IMG/VR virus record: IMGVR_UViG_3300020202_000133
Coordinates: 1-42,607 of that record
Origin: a virus
DNA: 42,607 nucleotides
Reading direction: 5' to 3' (one strand)
The notes below the pieces were generated by a model. The model saw only the letters and a program-made list of their open reading frames with translations, was not told the origin of the DNA and made no database searches. Shown here in pieces: positions 1 through 6,853 of the stretch. How positions within the stretch are numbered: the first letter of the stretch is position 1; every line of letters begins with the position of its first letter. The position numbers and the translations under genes were made by a program.

Positions 1-38
1 CCCTCCACCAACTCCAACAGGGTCTTAGGTGTGTTCAT
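1..38 (-). CDS. 5' end of a small gene that continues at the right end of the window
   Basis: An ATG at 38-36 opens the frame MNTPKTLLELVE and runs off the left end with two bases of a codon left over. The right end of the window (42607 downward) supplies the third base and continues the same frame to a stop at 42469. The joined product would be 58 aa, acidic and helical, of unknown function. Its ATG overlaps the stop of the next gene upstream (35-175) as ATGA, the coupling seen throughout this operon. Confidence 0.7.
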   Translation of the reverse strand, partial: MNTPKTLLELVE

Positions 39-175
39 TTGGTTTTGCGGGCGATCACGCCCAATTTAGAAATACGTTTGTAGTGAGCTTTTGAGCGGCG
101 CTTCTTCTTGCCGGCCCCCCGCGCCCCCCCAATCGCCCCCCACCTCTTAAACTGCTCAGTAGTGAAGTCGGTCAT
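35..175 (-). CDS. small basic protein, 46 aa
   Basis: The frame MTDFTTEQFKRWGAIGGARG continues into KKKRRSKAHYKRISKLGVIARKTK. It is strongly basic, with an Ala/Gly turn between a short N-terminal helix and a lysine/arginine tail, like the tiny basic helical proteins common in phage accessory operons that may bind nucleic acid. The stop overlaps the next ATG (38-36) as ATGA. The start lies inside the end of the 156-455 gene (20-base overlap). The function is unknown; reality rests on the coupling and composition. Confidence 0.65.
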   Translation of the reverse strand: MTDFTTEQFKRWGAIGGARGAGKKKRRSKAHYKRISKLGVIARKTK

Positions 176-455
176 TGGGGGTTAATTGGCCCCCCCCCTG
201 CGGGTTGATCCCCTGGGCGTCCTCCGGCAGGAAGTATTGCGTCGGGGTGAACGGGAAATGGCCGCTGTAGCGAACCGCGATGACGCGGGCTCTGTTGTGA
301 TTGTTATAGTATTCTGTGACGTAGCCCCGGCCGTAGCGCTCGTATTGGCTGACGATCGTCCCGGTTCCTGGCGACGGGTTCACCGCCTTGTAGTAGGCAT
401 CTTGGTCGACCTCCTTGAAACCGGCTGGCGGTGGCGATTTGGTTTCGTCATTCAC
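156..455 (-). CDS. hypothetical protein, 99 aa
   Basis: The GTG start at 455-453 overlaps the TGA of the upstream gene as GTGA. The product is soluble and rich in Tyr/Asn (YYNNHNRARVIAVRYSGHFPF) with a proline-rich start. Tandem aromatic residues and alternating polar residues suggest a small beta-rich fold. I do not recognise a family. It is a mid-operon member of the long minus-strand accessory set. Confidence 0.65.
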   Translation of the reverse strand: MNDETKSPPPAGFKEVDQDAYYKAVNPSPGTGTIVSQYERYGRGYVTEYYNNHNRARVIAVRYSGHFPFTPTQYFLPEDAQGINPQGGGQLTPNDRLHY

Positions 456-610
456 AGCGCACCCCCTTTCGCCTGGGCGAGGGCGGCCTTGCGTTCATTT
501 TCAATTCGGCGAGCCTTGCGGGCCATAGCCTGCCACTCTTGAGCGGCACACCACCGTCCAAGCTCGATGCATGCGGCGGCCTTGCGGGAGTAATACGATG
601 ATGATTTCAT
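452..610 (-). CDS. small helical protein, 52 aa
   Basis: The frame MKSSSYYSRKAAACIELGRW runs on to end ERKAALAQAKGGAL. It is a single alanine-rich amphipathic helix pair with charged residues. The last codons (LAQAKGG) are encoded by a 30-base segment (458-487) that is identical to 1457-1486 at the end of the 1451-2050 gene, so the two genes share a duplicated C-terminal piece. The stop overlaps the following GTG as GTGA. Function unknown. Confidence 0.65.
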   Translation of the reverse strand: MKSSSYYSRKAAACIELGRWCAAQEWQAMARKARRIENERKAALAQAKGGAL

Positions 611-632
611 GGGATGGGCGAGGTTCACTGGG

Positions 633-1454
633 TTACGCCTTGGCGCGGGTGAGGGCTGCGCGATTCTCGTTTAGTATCTGCTCGCGCAAGCGCACGACCT
701 CCCCCAGCTCGCAATCCGGCTTGCGGCCATCGAGCGCGATCAATCGGCGGTCGATTTCGGCAGCCCGCCGCATCAGGTCGTGCGCGAGTCGCTCCGTGTT
801 CTCCAGCGCCGCCACCAACTCCTCCTTCACCGGGTCCTGCGCGGGCTTGGTCCCGGCGTAATAGTGGCCGAGTCCGTTGCAGTCTTGGCATGGCCGACTC
901 CCCGGGCCTTCATCGTTGGGCAGCGTGCCGCCCCCGTGACACGACTGGCAGCGCAGCCGGCGCGATTTCGGTGCATCCTGCACGGGCTGGCCGGGGGTTG
1001 CGTTGAGGAGGGCGCGGGCGTGAGCCAGTGTGTCCTTCACGCCATCAAAAGCCCCGACAGGAAACTCGTTGCCTTCTTCGGCAATGACCGCCTCCCAATG
1101 AGAGATCAGCTTCTTGCAGAGCGCCGACAGCTCCAACTTTGATGGATTGCTGATGGGCTGGCCATCGAGGAGGGCGAATGCGCGGGCCGCCGCAGCGCGA
1201 CCTGCTGGCGAGTTGAACGTTGAGCCGTGGCTCATCACGTCCCGCAGTCCCTCCCGCAGCGACGCGTTCTCCGCTTTGAGCTGGTCGTGGGAGTCCGTGA
1301 CGTGTTGCACATGCAACAGGTCGGCGAGCCCCTGCGCATCGTCCGGAAACTGCGCCACGAAGCGCTCGCCATCCGATTGCTTGAGATAGTTCTTTTTTAT
1401 GCCCTGGACTTGCAGCCAAGGCGTCGGCGTATGCGCAGCTTCTCCGGAGCTCAC
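633..1454 (-). CDS. zinc-finger-containing accessory protein, 273 aa
   Basis: The GTG start at 1454 forms a GTGA overlap with the preceding gene. The N-terminal half is helical; around residues 168-196 there is a DnaJ-like cysteine cluster, CQSCHGGG then CQDCNGLG (two CxxC pairs about 20 residues apart), which would hold one zinc ion. The tail is a helical segment with DPVKEELVAAL. That piece is encoded by a 37-base segment repeated exactly in the next gene upstream (1577-1613). Such CxxCxGxG modules occur in many small phage proteins; the role is unknown. Confidence 0.75.
   Translation of the reverse strand: MSSGEAAHTPTPWLQVQGIKKNYLKQSDGERFVAQFPDDAQGLADLLHVQHVTDSHDQLKAENASLREGLRDVMSHGSTFNSPAGRAAAARAFALLDGQPISNPSKLELSALCKKLISHWEAVIAEEGNEFPVGAFDGVKDTLAHARALLNATPGQPVQDAPKSRRLRCQSCHGGGTLPNDEGPGSRPCQDCNGLGHYYAGTKPAQDPVKEELVAALENTERLAHDLMRRAAEIDRRLIALDGRKPDCELGEVVRLREQILNENRAALTRAKA
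804..840. repeat. 37-bp direct repeat shared with 1577-1613
   Basis: The 37 bases here are identical to 1577-1613. Both copies encode QDPVKEELVAAL-type sequence in two neighbouring genes on the minus strand. A second 30-base repeat pair (458-487 and 1457-1486) encodes the shared C-terminus LAQAKGG. Together they show segment exchange or duplication between adjacent genes. Confidence 0.9.
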
Positions 1455-2050
1455 GACGCACCCCCTTTCGCCTGGGCGAGGGCGGCGCGGGCAATCGTCT
1501 TCATGGCCTCAATGGTGTTCGAGGCGTGCGTGAGTGGGTCTAGGCTGAATGGGCCCTCCCCCCTCGCGATTTCCTTCAGCGCCGCCACCAACTCCTCCTT
1601 CACCGGGTCCTGCACGGGCTGGCCGGCGAGGAGGGTACGGGCATTGCCGATGGCCCGCATGATAGAGGGTTTCGTTGCGATGCGTTGCTGAGAAATCCCA
1701 ACCAAAGCGGAGAGCTGGTTGCTGGTTTCTTTCAGCCCATCCCGCAGCGCCGCAATCTCGCCCTGCGCGGCCTGTAGGTCCGCCGTGAGTTGGGCGTGGG
1801 CGTTGGCGACGATCCCGGGGATGATCGGGAATCGCCGTTCAAGGAAGGCGCGGATTTCGGCGGCATCCCGCTCGGAGATGACCTGCCGTTGAAGCTCGAC
1901 CGACTGCCCGTTGAAATCGGGACCGGCGAGACGATAGCCGCCCCCATTCTGCTCAATGGCGATTTGATAGCCCTTCGGGTTGTTGCTGCGATAGAGCGCG
2001 AGCGAGACTTGCGCAGCTTCTCCGGCTGCTTGGGATTGGGTGGAGTTCAT
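1451..2050 (-). CDS. accessory protein with coiled coil, 199 aa; first gene of the operon
   Basis: The start at ATG 2050 (MNSTQSQAAGEAAQ) is preferred over an upstream ATG at 2137 because CGCAAGGGTGTTGCC precedes it and the upstream codons look non-coding. A beta-rich N-terminal part (YQIAIEQNGGGYRLAGPDF) is followed by a heptad-like helix (LTADLQAAQGEIAALRDGL) and the repeated DPVKEELVAAL and LAQAKGG pieces. It is soluble and unknown. It is the promoter-proximal gene of the long minus-strand operon. Confidence 0.75.
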   Translation of the reverse strand: MNSTQSQAAGEAAQVSLALYRSNNPKGYQIAIEQNGGGYRLAGPDFNGQSVELQRQVISERDAAEIRAFLERRFPIIPGIVANAHAQLTADLQAAQGEIAALRDGLKETSNQLSALVGISQQRIATKPSIMRAIGNARTLLAGQPVQDPVKEELVAALKEIARGEGPFSLDPLTHASNTIEAMKTIARAALAQAKGGAS

Positions 2051-2168
2051 GGCAACACCCTTGCGGTCAGACTCCCCATTGGCGATCCAATAATCACCAA
2101 ATGGAGAGAAACACTCGCCATTGTAATGCTTGCGCACTCCCCAAGGGCAGTACTAGACCCTATTGGCA
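2051..2168. promoter_or_regulatory. divergent intergenic region
   Basis: These 118 bases separate the minus-strand accessory operon from the plus-strand 2169 gene and must hold promoters for both directions. On the minus strand TACAAT (2125-2120) resembles a -10 box about 70 bases before the 2050 start, but I see no good -35 at the right spacing. Promoter placement is an inference from layout. Confidence 0.4.
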
Positions 2169-2453
2169 ATGATATCTAGGCGTAGCTTCTTCGGTCGGCT
2201 GTTCGCTGGTTTGGCCGTTCTGCCATCAGCAGTTAAGGCTTTCGCCCACCCAACCAAGAAGAGCCTGAGGGATTGGATCATCGAGACCCCGCCCCGGCCG
2301 ACAGAAATAACCGAGGAAGACTTCAACGCCCTCCTCCAACAAATCTACGAGCGCACCCCCTCCCGGCAAAACCATCCCGCCTTCAAGACCGAGCCAAAGC
2401 CAGGACGGTTGATTCGCCCAAACAATTTCAGGAGAGGACGGAATGGTGCGTGA
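2169..2453 (+). CDS. twin-arginine signal protein, 94 aa
   Basis: The start ATG 2169 gives MISRRSFFGRLFAGLAVLPS. This is a classic Tat signal: SRRSFF motif, hydrophobic core, and an AHP cleavage-like site near residue 25. The mature part is about 65 aa, proline-rich and charged, without a domain I know. A phage protein with a Tat signal should be exported folded across the host inner membrane, or the sequence may act as a membrane anchor. It overlaps the next gene by 11 bases. Confidence 0.75.
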   Translation: MISRRSFFGRLFAGLAVLPSAVKAFAHPTKKSLRDWIIETPPRPTEITEEDFNALLQQIYERTPSRQNHPAFKTEPKPGRLIRPNNFRRGRNGA

Positions 2454-3108
2454 GGGAGATCCCACGACAGGCCCAGTGGGGCCGCATGAAACACCGTCCT
2501 CTGCCTGCCCCTCTACGGCTCCGGCGGTTGGTGCCCCTGTCGACGTATCAGGAGGCCCCGATGCCCCCCCGAAGCCACCCCTACGACTAAACAAGAAGGG
2601 ACAGCCCGATGGGAGATACAAGAATGGGGGATATCGACCGGGAGCAGGTATCAAAAAGGGAACGCAGCTCCGCACCAAGCGCACTTACAACGCGGATGCC
2701 CTAGCCGAGGTTGTTGTGAACAAAATCATCACCGGGAAGCCCATCGCCCCCACACCCCAAACCGGCCCCATAACCAAGGAAACCCACTCCACGCTCACCA
2801 GAATTGCCGGGGAATCCATGGCAGTTTTCGACGCCCGCATAGCTGAAAAGCTATCCCGCATCGCGGACAAACTCGCCGACCAGATTGAGGCCACCGTTGA
2901 TGGGGGGAAGTTTAAGCCGGGCGAACTCGGCTTCATCTTCTCGGTGATGCACGACAAGCGCCAGTCCCTCAACGGCCGCACCTCCCTCCAAAACGCCTCC
3001 ATAAACGTAGTCGTAAACAACTTCGGCTCCGCCCCCAAAGAACAACTCCTCTCCGAGCTCGATGGGCTAACCCACGCCAAAAACGTAACCGAGGTCCCCA
3101 CCGCATGA
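2443..3108 (+). CDS. DNA-packaging small subunit candidate, 221 aa
   Basis: One of the few plus-strand genes with a Shine-Dalgarno sequence (AGGAGAGG, about 6 bases before ATG). Residues 1-50 are disordered and Pro/Gly-rich. Residues 55-70 are basic (KNGGYRPGAGIKKGTQ), followed by a helical region and a C-terminal VVVNNFG segment. Its length and the order disordered-basic-helical fit a small terminase or DNA-binding protein, but it lies 3.7 kb from the large terminase and no clear helix-turn-helix is visible. The call is tentative. Confidence 0.35.
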   Translation: MVREGDPTTGPVGPHETPSSACPSTAPAVGAPVDVSGGPDAPPKPPLRLNKKGQPDGRYKNGGYRPGAGIKKGTQLRTKRTYNADALAEVVVNKIITGKPIAPTPQTGPITKETHSTLTRIAGESMAVFDARIAEKLSRIADKLADQIEATVDGGKFKPGELGFIFSVMHDKRQSLNGRTSLQNASINVVVNNFGSAPKEQLLSELDGLTHAKNVTEVPTA

Positions 3109-3755
3109 GAGAAGACCTCATCATCCTTGCCCTCTACGGCCACCAGGAATGCCGCTCCTGCCACACCACCAAGCTAATCTGCAAATTCTCTGCCTATCAA
3201 GGCATGCTCGCAAACGTCTGCAACACCTGCCGAGCCGCCCGCCCCACCTCAAAGATAGCTCAGGAAAACAAAAGAATCATCGAGAAGGCCAGAAACGTCC
3301 CCTGCAAGGACTGCGGCAATCACTTCCCGCCGGTATGCATGGATTTCGACCACCTCCCCACCCACAAGAAATCCTTCAACATCTCCACAGCCCTCTCCCG
3401 CCCAACCCAAGCCCTCCTCTCCGAATTAGCCAAATGCGAAGTAGTCTGCTCAAACTGCCATAGAATCCGCACCCTCGCCAGGCACGCAGACAAGCGCACC
3501 CCAAAACCTCCCCAAACACACCTCCTCCACCTCCCCAAAGCCTCCCTACAACACCTAGCATCCTTCGTTAAGACCCATCCAAAGACTCCAGATAAGGCCC
3601 TGGCTTGGATAGATTCCTCCGGGATGGAGTACTACCCCAGTGTTCGGAGAGCCCAACTATTACGCTCCAAAGGACTGAGGGAACTACCCCATCCAGTAAT
3701 TGAGATTAAGCTTACAGAAATGGGAATGTTGAATATCAACACATTGCAATCGTGA
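3105..3755 (+). CDS. HNH endonuclease, 216 aa
   Basis: ATGA overlap with the preceding gene. Two zinc-binding CxxC pairs occur early (CRSCHTTK and CNTCRAAR), then CKDCGNHFP, then the HNH core: MDFDHLPTHKK followed by CEVVCSNCHRIRT (CxxCH). The C-terminal 60 residues may form a DNA-recognition part. Free-standing HNH proteins are common beside terminases, where some help packaging cleavage, and as homing enzymes. The presence of the family is clear; the role is not. Confidence 0.85.
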   Translation: MREDLIILALYGHQECRSCHTTKLICKFSAYQGMLANVCNTCRAARPTSKIAQENKRIIEKARNVPCKDCGNHFPPVCMDFDHLPTHKKSFNISTALSRPTQALLSELAKCEVVCSNCHRIRTLARHADKRTPKPPQTHLLHLPKASLQHLASFVKTHPKTPDKALAWIDSSGMEYYPSVRRAQLLRSKGLRELPHPVIEIKLTEMGMLNINTLQS

Positions 3756-3900
3756 CTACTACCCATAATGCTTTTTATGTCTACTATTGGGCCATTGTTT
3801 TTGAGATTGCTCAGACTACCCGGGGGAGGGGGTCTGACCGGGGCCTATACCTGGAAGTGTGATTCAATCCCCACCCTAAAGTTAAAATCTGAAGTCACTT
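3756..3900 (+). promoter_or_regulatory. intergenic region with two ACTACCC elements
   Basis: 145 bases without a gene. TACTACCCA occurs at 3757-3765, starting right after the HNH stop, and GACTACCC at 3814-3821, 57 bases later. The same element recurs at most operon borders in the window. The stretch after 3820 is G-rich. A promoter for 3901 is likely here but I cannot place its boxes. Confidence 0.5.
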
Positions 3901-4419
3901 ATGAACCAACTAGCGATCATCCGTAAGCATGTTAAGGTAATTGAGAAGGTGTATGGGGAGATTAGGAGTCCTGAGACGAGGGGGAGGGCGAGGGAGATGG
4001 TGGTGGATATGGTCTCGAGGATGTTGCCTGGGGAGACGAGGAATGAGGCTCCTACGGTTGTTTTGTCTTCAGGGGGTAGTCAGACCCCTGTAGATGGGGA
4101 TATGGGCTGTAATGCAAAAGAAGCGGCCCCTGAGGTCATCCTGACACCGGTGTCGGATCATGAGGTGGAGAAGGGGGGCGAGGGGTTGGTGGTGAATGCT
4201 GAGCCACGGGTGGAGATGATTGGGGGGTGGCCGGCGGTTAGTCCTGTGACGCTTTACGGGTTGGCGCCCAATCGGAGGACGTTCATTGGGCGGCTGCCGG
4301 ATAATCGGGGGGTTTTGGTTGAGAGGGGGCTGGGGCAAAACTGGAAGTGTGGGGATGGGGTTAAGTGTAGACTGATCAGGGCGGGGTCTCATCCGCTTTA
4401 CCGGACGGTGATGTTGTGA
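3901..4419 (+). CDS. hypothetical protein, 172 aa
   Basis: Two parts are visible. Residues 1-45 are helical (MNQLAIIRKHVKVIEKVYGE), then there is a low-complexity linker, and a compact C-terminal domain from about residue 105 (WPAVSPVTLYGLAPNRRTFIG, then GQNWKCGDGVKCRLIRAG) that looks like a small all-beta fold. The gene uses G-rich codons and AGG arginines more than its neighbours, hinting at separate origin. No family recognised. Confidence 0.65.
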   Translation: MNQLAIIRKHVKVIEKVYGEIRSPETRGRAREMVVDMVSRMLPGETRNEAPTVVLSSGGSQTPVDGDMGCNAKEAAPEVILTPVSDHEVEKGGEGLVVNAEPRVEMIGGWPAVSPVTLYGLAPNRRTFIGRLPDNRGVLVERGLGQNWKCGDGVKCRLIRAGSHPLYRTVML

Positions 4420-4502
4420 ATCAAGATCCCGACATGGCCGGATTCAGGAATGGCTGGTTCGTAGGGACGAAAGACATCCGCATCGAGCGGCATCCACGGT
4501 AG
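4416..4502 (+). CDS. possible tiny coupled gene, 28 aa
   Basis: GTG at 4416 overlaps the preceding stop as GTGA and opens MNQDPDMAGFRNGWFVGTKD, ending at TAG 4502. The overlap type is that of real genes in this genome, but the product is very short and has no recognisable features, so it may be chance. Confidence 0.3.
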   Translation: MNQDPDMAGFRNGWFVGTKDIRIERHPR

Positions 4503-4540
4503 CCGGGCTGCCGGCTGAGTCCGCTTGACCCTGGTCATCC

Positions 4541-4559
4541 CCCCTGCCATTAGGCGGGG
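4541..4559 (+). promoter_or_regulatory. hairpin abutting the 4560 start codon
   Basis: CCCC (4541-4544), bulged T, GCC, loop ATTA, GGC, GGGG (4556-4559) folds into a strong stem whose last base touches the ATG at 4560. The right arm would serve as a G-rich ribosome-binding region, so folding could hide it. A second perfect stem (AGCCGG/CCGGCT) lies at 4501-4516. Confidence 0.45.
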
Positions 4560-4883
4560 ATGAAACAGATTCTCCTGTTCCTGCTGGTTGTCGGGGTGGT
4601 TTTTGCCGCCCCAGTCAAGAAGGTCGGCCCCGCGGAGATCCAGAAGGTCGTTCAGTCGGCGATTCCGGGGTGGCTCGCTAAGAACCCTGTGGCCGAGAAT
4701 AATACCGGCAAGCCATCGAAGCTAATTTCCGTGACGGTGACGAGCTGCGACCCGGTTCCGGGGTGGACGGACACCTGGAGGGTTTCGGGTAAGGTAAAAC
4801 TAAGCAGCGGGAGCCGATCGTTCGACGCCCGCGTCTCAACCAAAGACGGGATAAAGGTGACCGATATCAGTCTTGGATTTTAG
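4560..4883 (+). CDS. secreted small protein with Sec signal peptide, 107 aa
   Basis: MKQILLFLLVVGVVFAAPVKK is a clear Sec signal: Lys, a leucine/valine core and an FAA-P cleavage site near residue 17. The mature protein is about 90 aa with a helix (EIQKVVQSAIPGWLAKNP) and a beta-rich rest with one cysteine. The composition suits an exported or periplasmic protein carried as lysogen cargo. Its end overlaps the convergent 4867-5049 gene by 17 bases. No family recognised. Confidence 0.75.
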   Translation: MKQILLFLLVVGVVFAAPVKKVGPAEIQKVVQSAIPGWLAKNPVAENNTGKPSKLISVTVTSCDPVPGWTDTWRVSGKVKLSSGSRSFDARVSTKDGIKVTDISLGF

Positions 4884-5049
4884 GGGAGGGTTCGGGAAGG
4901 GTCTCCCGGGCCTTGATCCATTCCTCCCCGATCTTCTCCAGTCGTTGAATGGCCATCAGAAGGGAATGCCGTTCTGCCGGGAGGATGGGGGCGCGCTGGA
5001 GAACCGGGACGATCAGGTCCAGGCAGTCTTTGGGTGTTAGTTCGTTCAT
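4867..5049 (-). CDS. small helical protein, 60 aa
   Basis: MNELTPKDCLDLIVPVLQRA begins an all-helical, acidic protein. Its ATG overlaps the stop of the methyltransferase gene as ATGA, so it is the last gene of the 6762-4867 cargo operon. It may be a partner of the enzymes upstream; the function is unknown. Confidence 0.65.
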   Translation of the reverse strand: MNELTPKDCLDLIVPVLQRAPILPAERHSLLMAIQRLEKIGEEWIKARETLPEPSPKIQD

Positions 5050-5648
5050 GGTTTGCGGATGATCCAGTGGGGGTCTTGCGTTTTGAAATTGAGGTTCATC
5101 TCACAGGAGAAGCGAATGACGGCCGCAAACACCCCGGAAAAGACAAGATGGTCGTCCCCGAACATCACGCCGCCTTTCTCCAGCAGGGGCCAAAAGTTCT
5201 TCAAGTCTTGGTAGCAGTCCTCCATGTGGTGCGAGCCATCGATGTAGATGAGTTGGGCTGTGGTTCCCTTGTGGGCCAGGTATCTCGCCCCGTCCGAAGA
5301 AGTCATCGGATAGGGGGTAATCTGGTCATGTAACCCAGCCGCCTTCACGTTTGTGAGGAATTGGTGGTAGAGTTGCGACCCACCCCACTTGTCCCGTGGA
5401 ATCTTATCTCCGTTGATCAGGTGATAGACATCACCCAGCCAGGTATCGACACAATGGACGTGGGAATCGTAGGGCCTTCCTAGTCTGGCCATCACCATGG
5501 CCGAAACCCCCTTCCAGGAACCGACCTCGATAATGGTCTTGGGCTTCAGCTCATCGATCAGTTCCTCGAAGATTGGGGCGCTCGAGGAGTGCCAGGTCTG
5601 GTTATCTACGGCGAGCCCCATGGACTCGATGTCGTCATAGGGGTTCAT
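5046..5648 (-). CDS. SAM-dependent methyltransferase, class I, 200 aa
   Basis: Motif I is visible as TIIEVGSWKGVSA (residues about 34-46), followed by HCVDTWLGD (acidic residue binding the ribose) and LIYIDGSHHMEDCYQDL (post-II region, typical of Methyltransf_24 and cephalosporin-hydroxylase-like proteins). This group usually methylates small molecules or sugars rather than DNA. It is ATGA-coupled to the glycosyltransferase-like gene upstream, which suggests joint work on a glycan or nucleotide-sugar. The substrate is unknown. Confidence 0.85.
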   Translation of the reverse strand: MNPYDDIESMGLAVDNQTWHSSSAPIFEELIDELKPKTIIEVGSWKGVSAMVMARLGRPYDSHVHCVDTWLGDVYHLINGDKIPRDKWGGSQLYHQFLTNVKAAGLHDQITPYPMTSSDGARYLAHKGTTAQLIYIDGSHHMEDCYQDLKNFWPLLEKGGVMFGDDHLVFSGVFAAVIRFSCEMNLNFKTQDPHWIIRKP

Positions 5649-6550
5649 ACGTGGTTCGGTCCGAAAATCCTTTTGAGGACTTCAATCGTTTGAAAAACCT
5701 CCTCCGGCTTGGTCTCATCCTTCCACCTCCACTCCTTTGCGACCTCGGCAACCAAATCGCTATTCGTCACCGGGAGGAGGACTTCCGAGGCGTGGGGCAT
5801 GATGAGGTTGTTGTCGATGTAGAGCTTCAGTCCCGCCTCCCGGGCCATTTTGCAGAAGTAAAAGTCCTCTCCGAGCATGTAGTTTCCCGAGTAGTCGGAA
5901 TCTGCGACGATCTCACGGATCTTGTCCGCCATCGCTTGCTCCTCGGCGTCGTTTATACCGGGATAGTTTTCTCGCTCTCTGATTAGAGCGGCAATCCGCT
6001 CAACCTTCCCCTGTCCCGTGTTCGGCCCGACGATCCCGTTGGGGAAGAACTCAAACATCGCCGGCCGCGCCACCTCATCGTCGGTCTGCTTCATCACATA
6101 GGTGAAGTGGGGGTGGGATGACTGAATCTTTTTGAGGGCATCGACCTTGATCAGGGAAAAGCCGATCGGAATCTGTGTCATCTCCATCAGCCCGTCGGGG
6201 CGAATCTCGGTGGCATCGGCAGAACCGTGAAACTTCGAGTTCACATTATGCCCCACGTAAGGGGCGCCAACGATGTCCACGTCGTGCGAGAGGAGCCGTG
6301 CGAACATGGAAAGCATCTGCTTGGAATCTTTGGAAACGACGTCCTTGTCCCAAAAGAGAAGCCCATCGAACTGTCCGTCGATCGCTACCTTCGCCAGCTC
6401 GCACCTGGCCATCGCCACAGAGGTGCCTTTCGTGACTGCCCACTGAAAGGTGTAGTTTGACTGGCGCCACATCATCAGCCGCAAAAGGGCGCCAACGTAT
6501 TCGGAGGAAAGCCCTCCCTTGAGGGGAGTTGCTACGAGGATTTTCTTCAT
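5645..6550 (-). CDS. GT-A type glycosyltransferase-like protein, 301 aa
   Basis: The start at ATG 6550 (MKKILVATPLKGG) is chosen because it overlaps the upstream stop as ATGA; an ATG 36 bases earlier would enter the previous gene. GLLFWDKDVV carries a DxD-type metal/nucleotide-sugar motif, and GEDFYFCKMAREAGLKLYID resembles the ED...R acceptor region of GT-A enzymes. It is probably cytoplasmic. Its neighbour is a sugar-type methyltransferase, so host surface or virion glycan change is the likely theme, though DNA base glycosylation cannot be excluded. Confidence 0.7.
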   Translation of the reverse strand: MKKILVATPLKGGLSSEYVGALLRLMMWRQSNYTFQWAVTKGTSVAMARCELAKVAIDGQFDGLLFWDKDVVSKDSKQMLSMFARLLSHDVDIVGAPYVGHNVNSKFHGSADATEIRPDGLMEMTQIPIGFSLIKVDALKKIQSSHPHFTYVMKQTDDEVARPAMFEFFPNGIVGPNTGQGKVERIAALIRERENYPGINDAEEQAMADKIREIVADSDYSGNYMLGEDFYFCKMAREAGLKLYIDNNLIMPHASEVLLPVTNSDLVAEVAKEWRWKDETKPEEVFQTIEVLKRIFGPNHV

Positions 6551-6762
6551 GCGAGTCGAGTACCGGACCATCCGCACTTCCGGCATTTGACCGACTTCTT
6601 GGCGGGGATGGTGGCTAGGATTAGATTGGGCGTTACGTCCACCAACTCCCTGGAGCAGCGAGGACAGGCTATTCCACAGGGACGGGGAGAGTTCAAGAGC
6701 GGGTCGGCGACACTCTGCCTGACGATCTCGTCATGCTCCCGAAGTGAAATAAGGCCCTTCAT
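6547..6762 (-). CDS. zinc-ribbon protein, 71 aa
   Basis: The start at ATG 6762 (MKGLISLREHDEIVRQ) is preferred over GTG 6798, which would put the N-terminus in the promoter region. Two CxxC knuckles (CPRCSREL and CRKCGWSG) 25-30 residues apart make a zinc ribbon. It is the first gene of the minus-strand cargo operon and is coupled to the glycosyltransferase-like gene. It may be a nucleic-acid-binding or adaptor protein. Confidence 0.7.
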   Translation of the reverse strand: MKGLISLREHDEIVRQSVADPLLNSPRPCGIACPRCSRELVDVTPNLILATIPAKKSVKCRKCGWSGTRLA

Positions 6763-6853
6763 ACGAAAGAGGACACAATGGGGAGTAATACTACCCACAA
6801 GTAAACAATAGGCTTGTGCTGTTGGGTATTAGTTTCGTTTATGTACTACCCAG
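6763..6853. promoter_or_regulatory. divergent control region before the terminase
   Basis: This region separates the cargo operon (-) from the late operon (+). It holds two TACTACCCA elements (6789-6797 and 6844-6852), 55 bases apart; the second ends one base before the terminase ATG. A partial inverted copy (GGGTATTAGT) lies between them. The 10-mer GCTTGTGCTG also occurs at 32753, in the gap after the 32503-32745 gene. No Shine-Dalgarno sequence precedes the ATG. Confidence 0.6.

Noticed and set aside
186-542. Plus-strand open frame in the accessory operon
   Set aside because: Antisense to three coupled minus-strand genes and Arg/Ala-rich.
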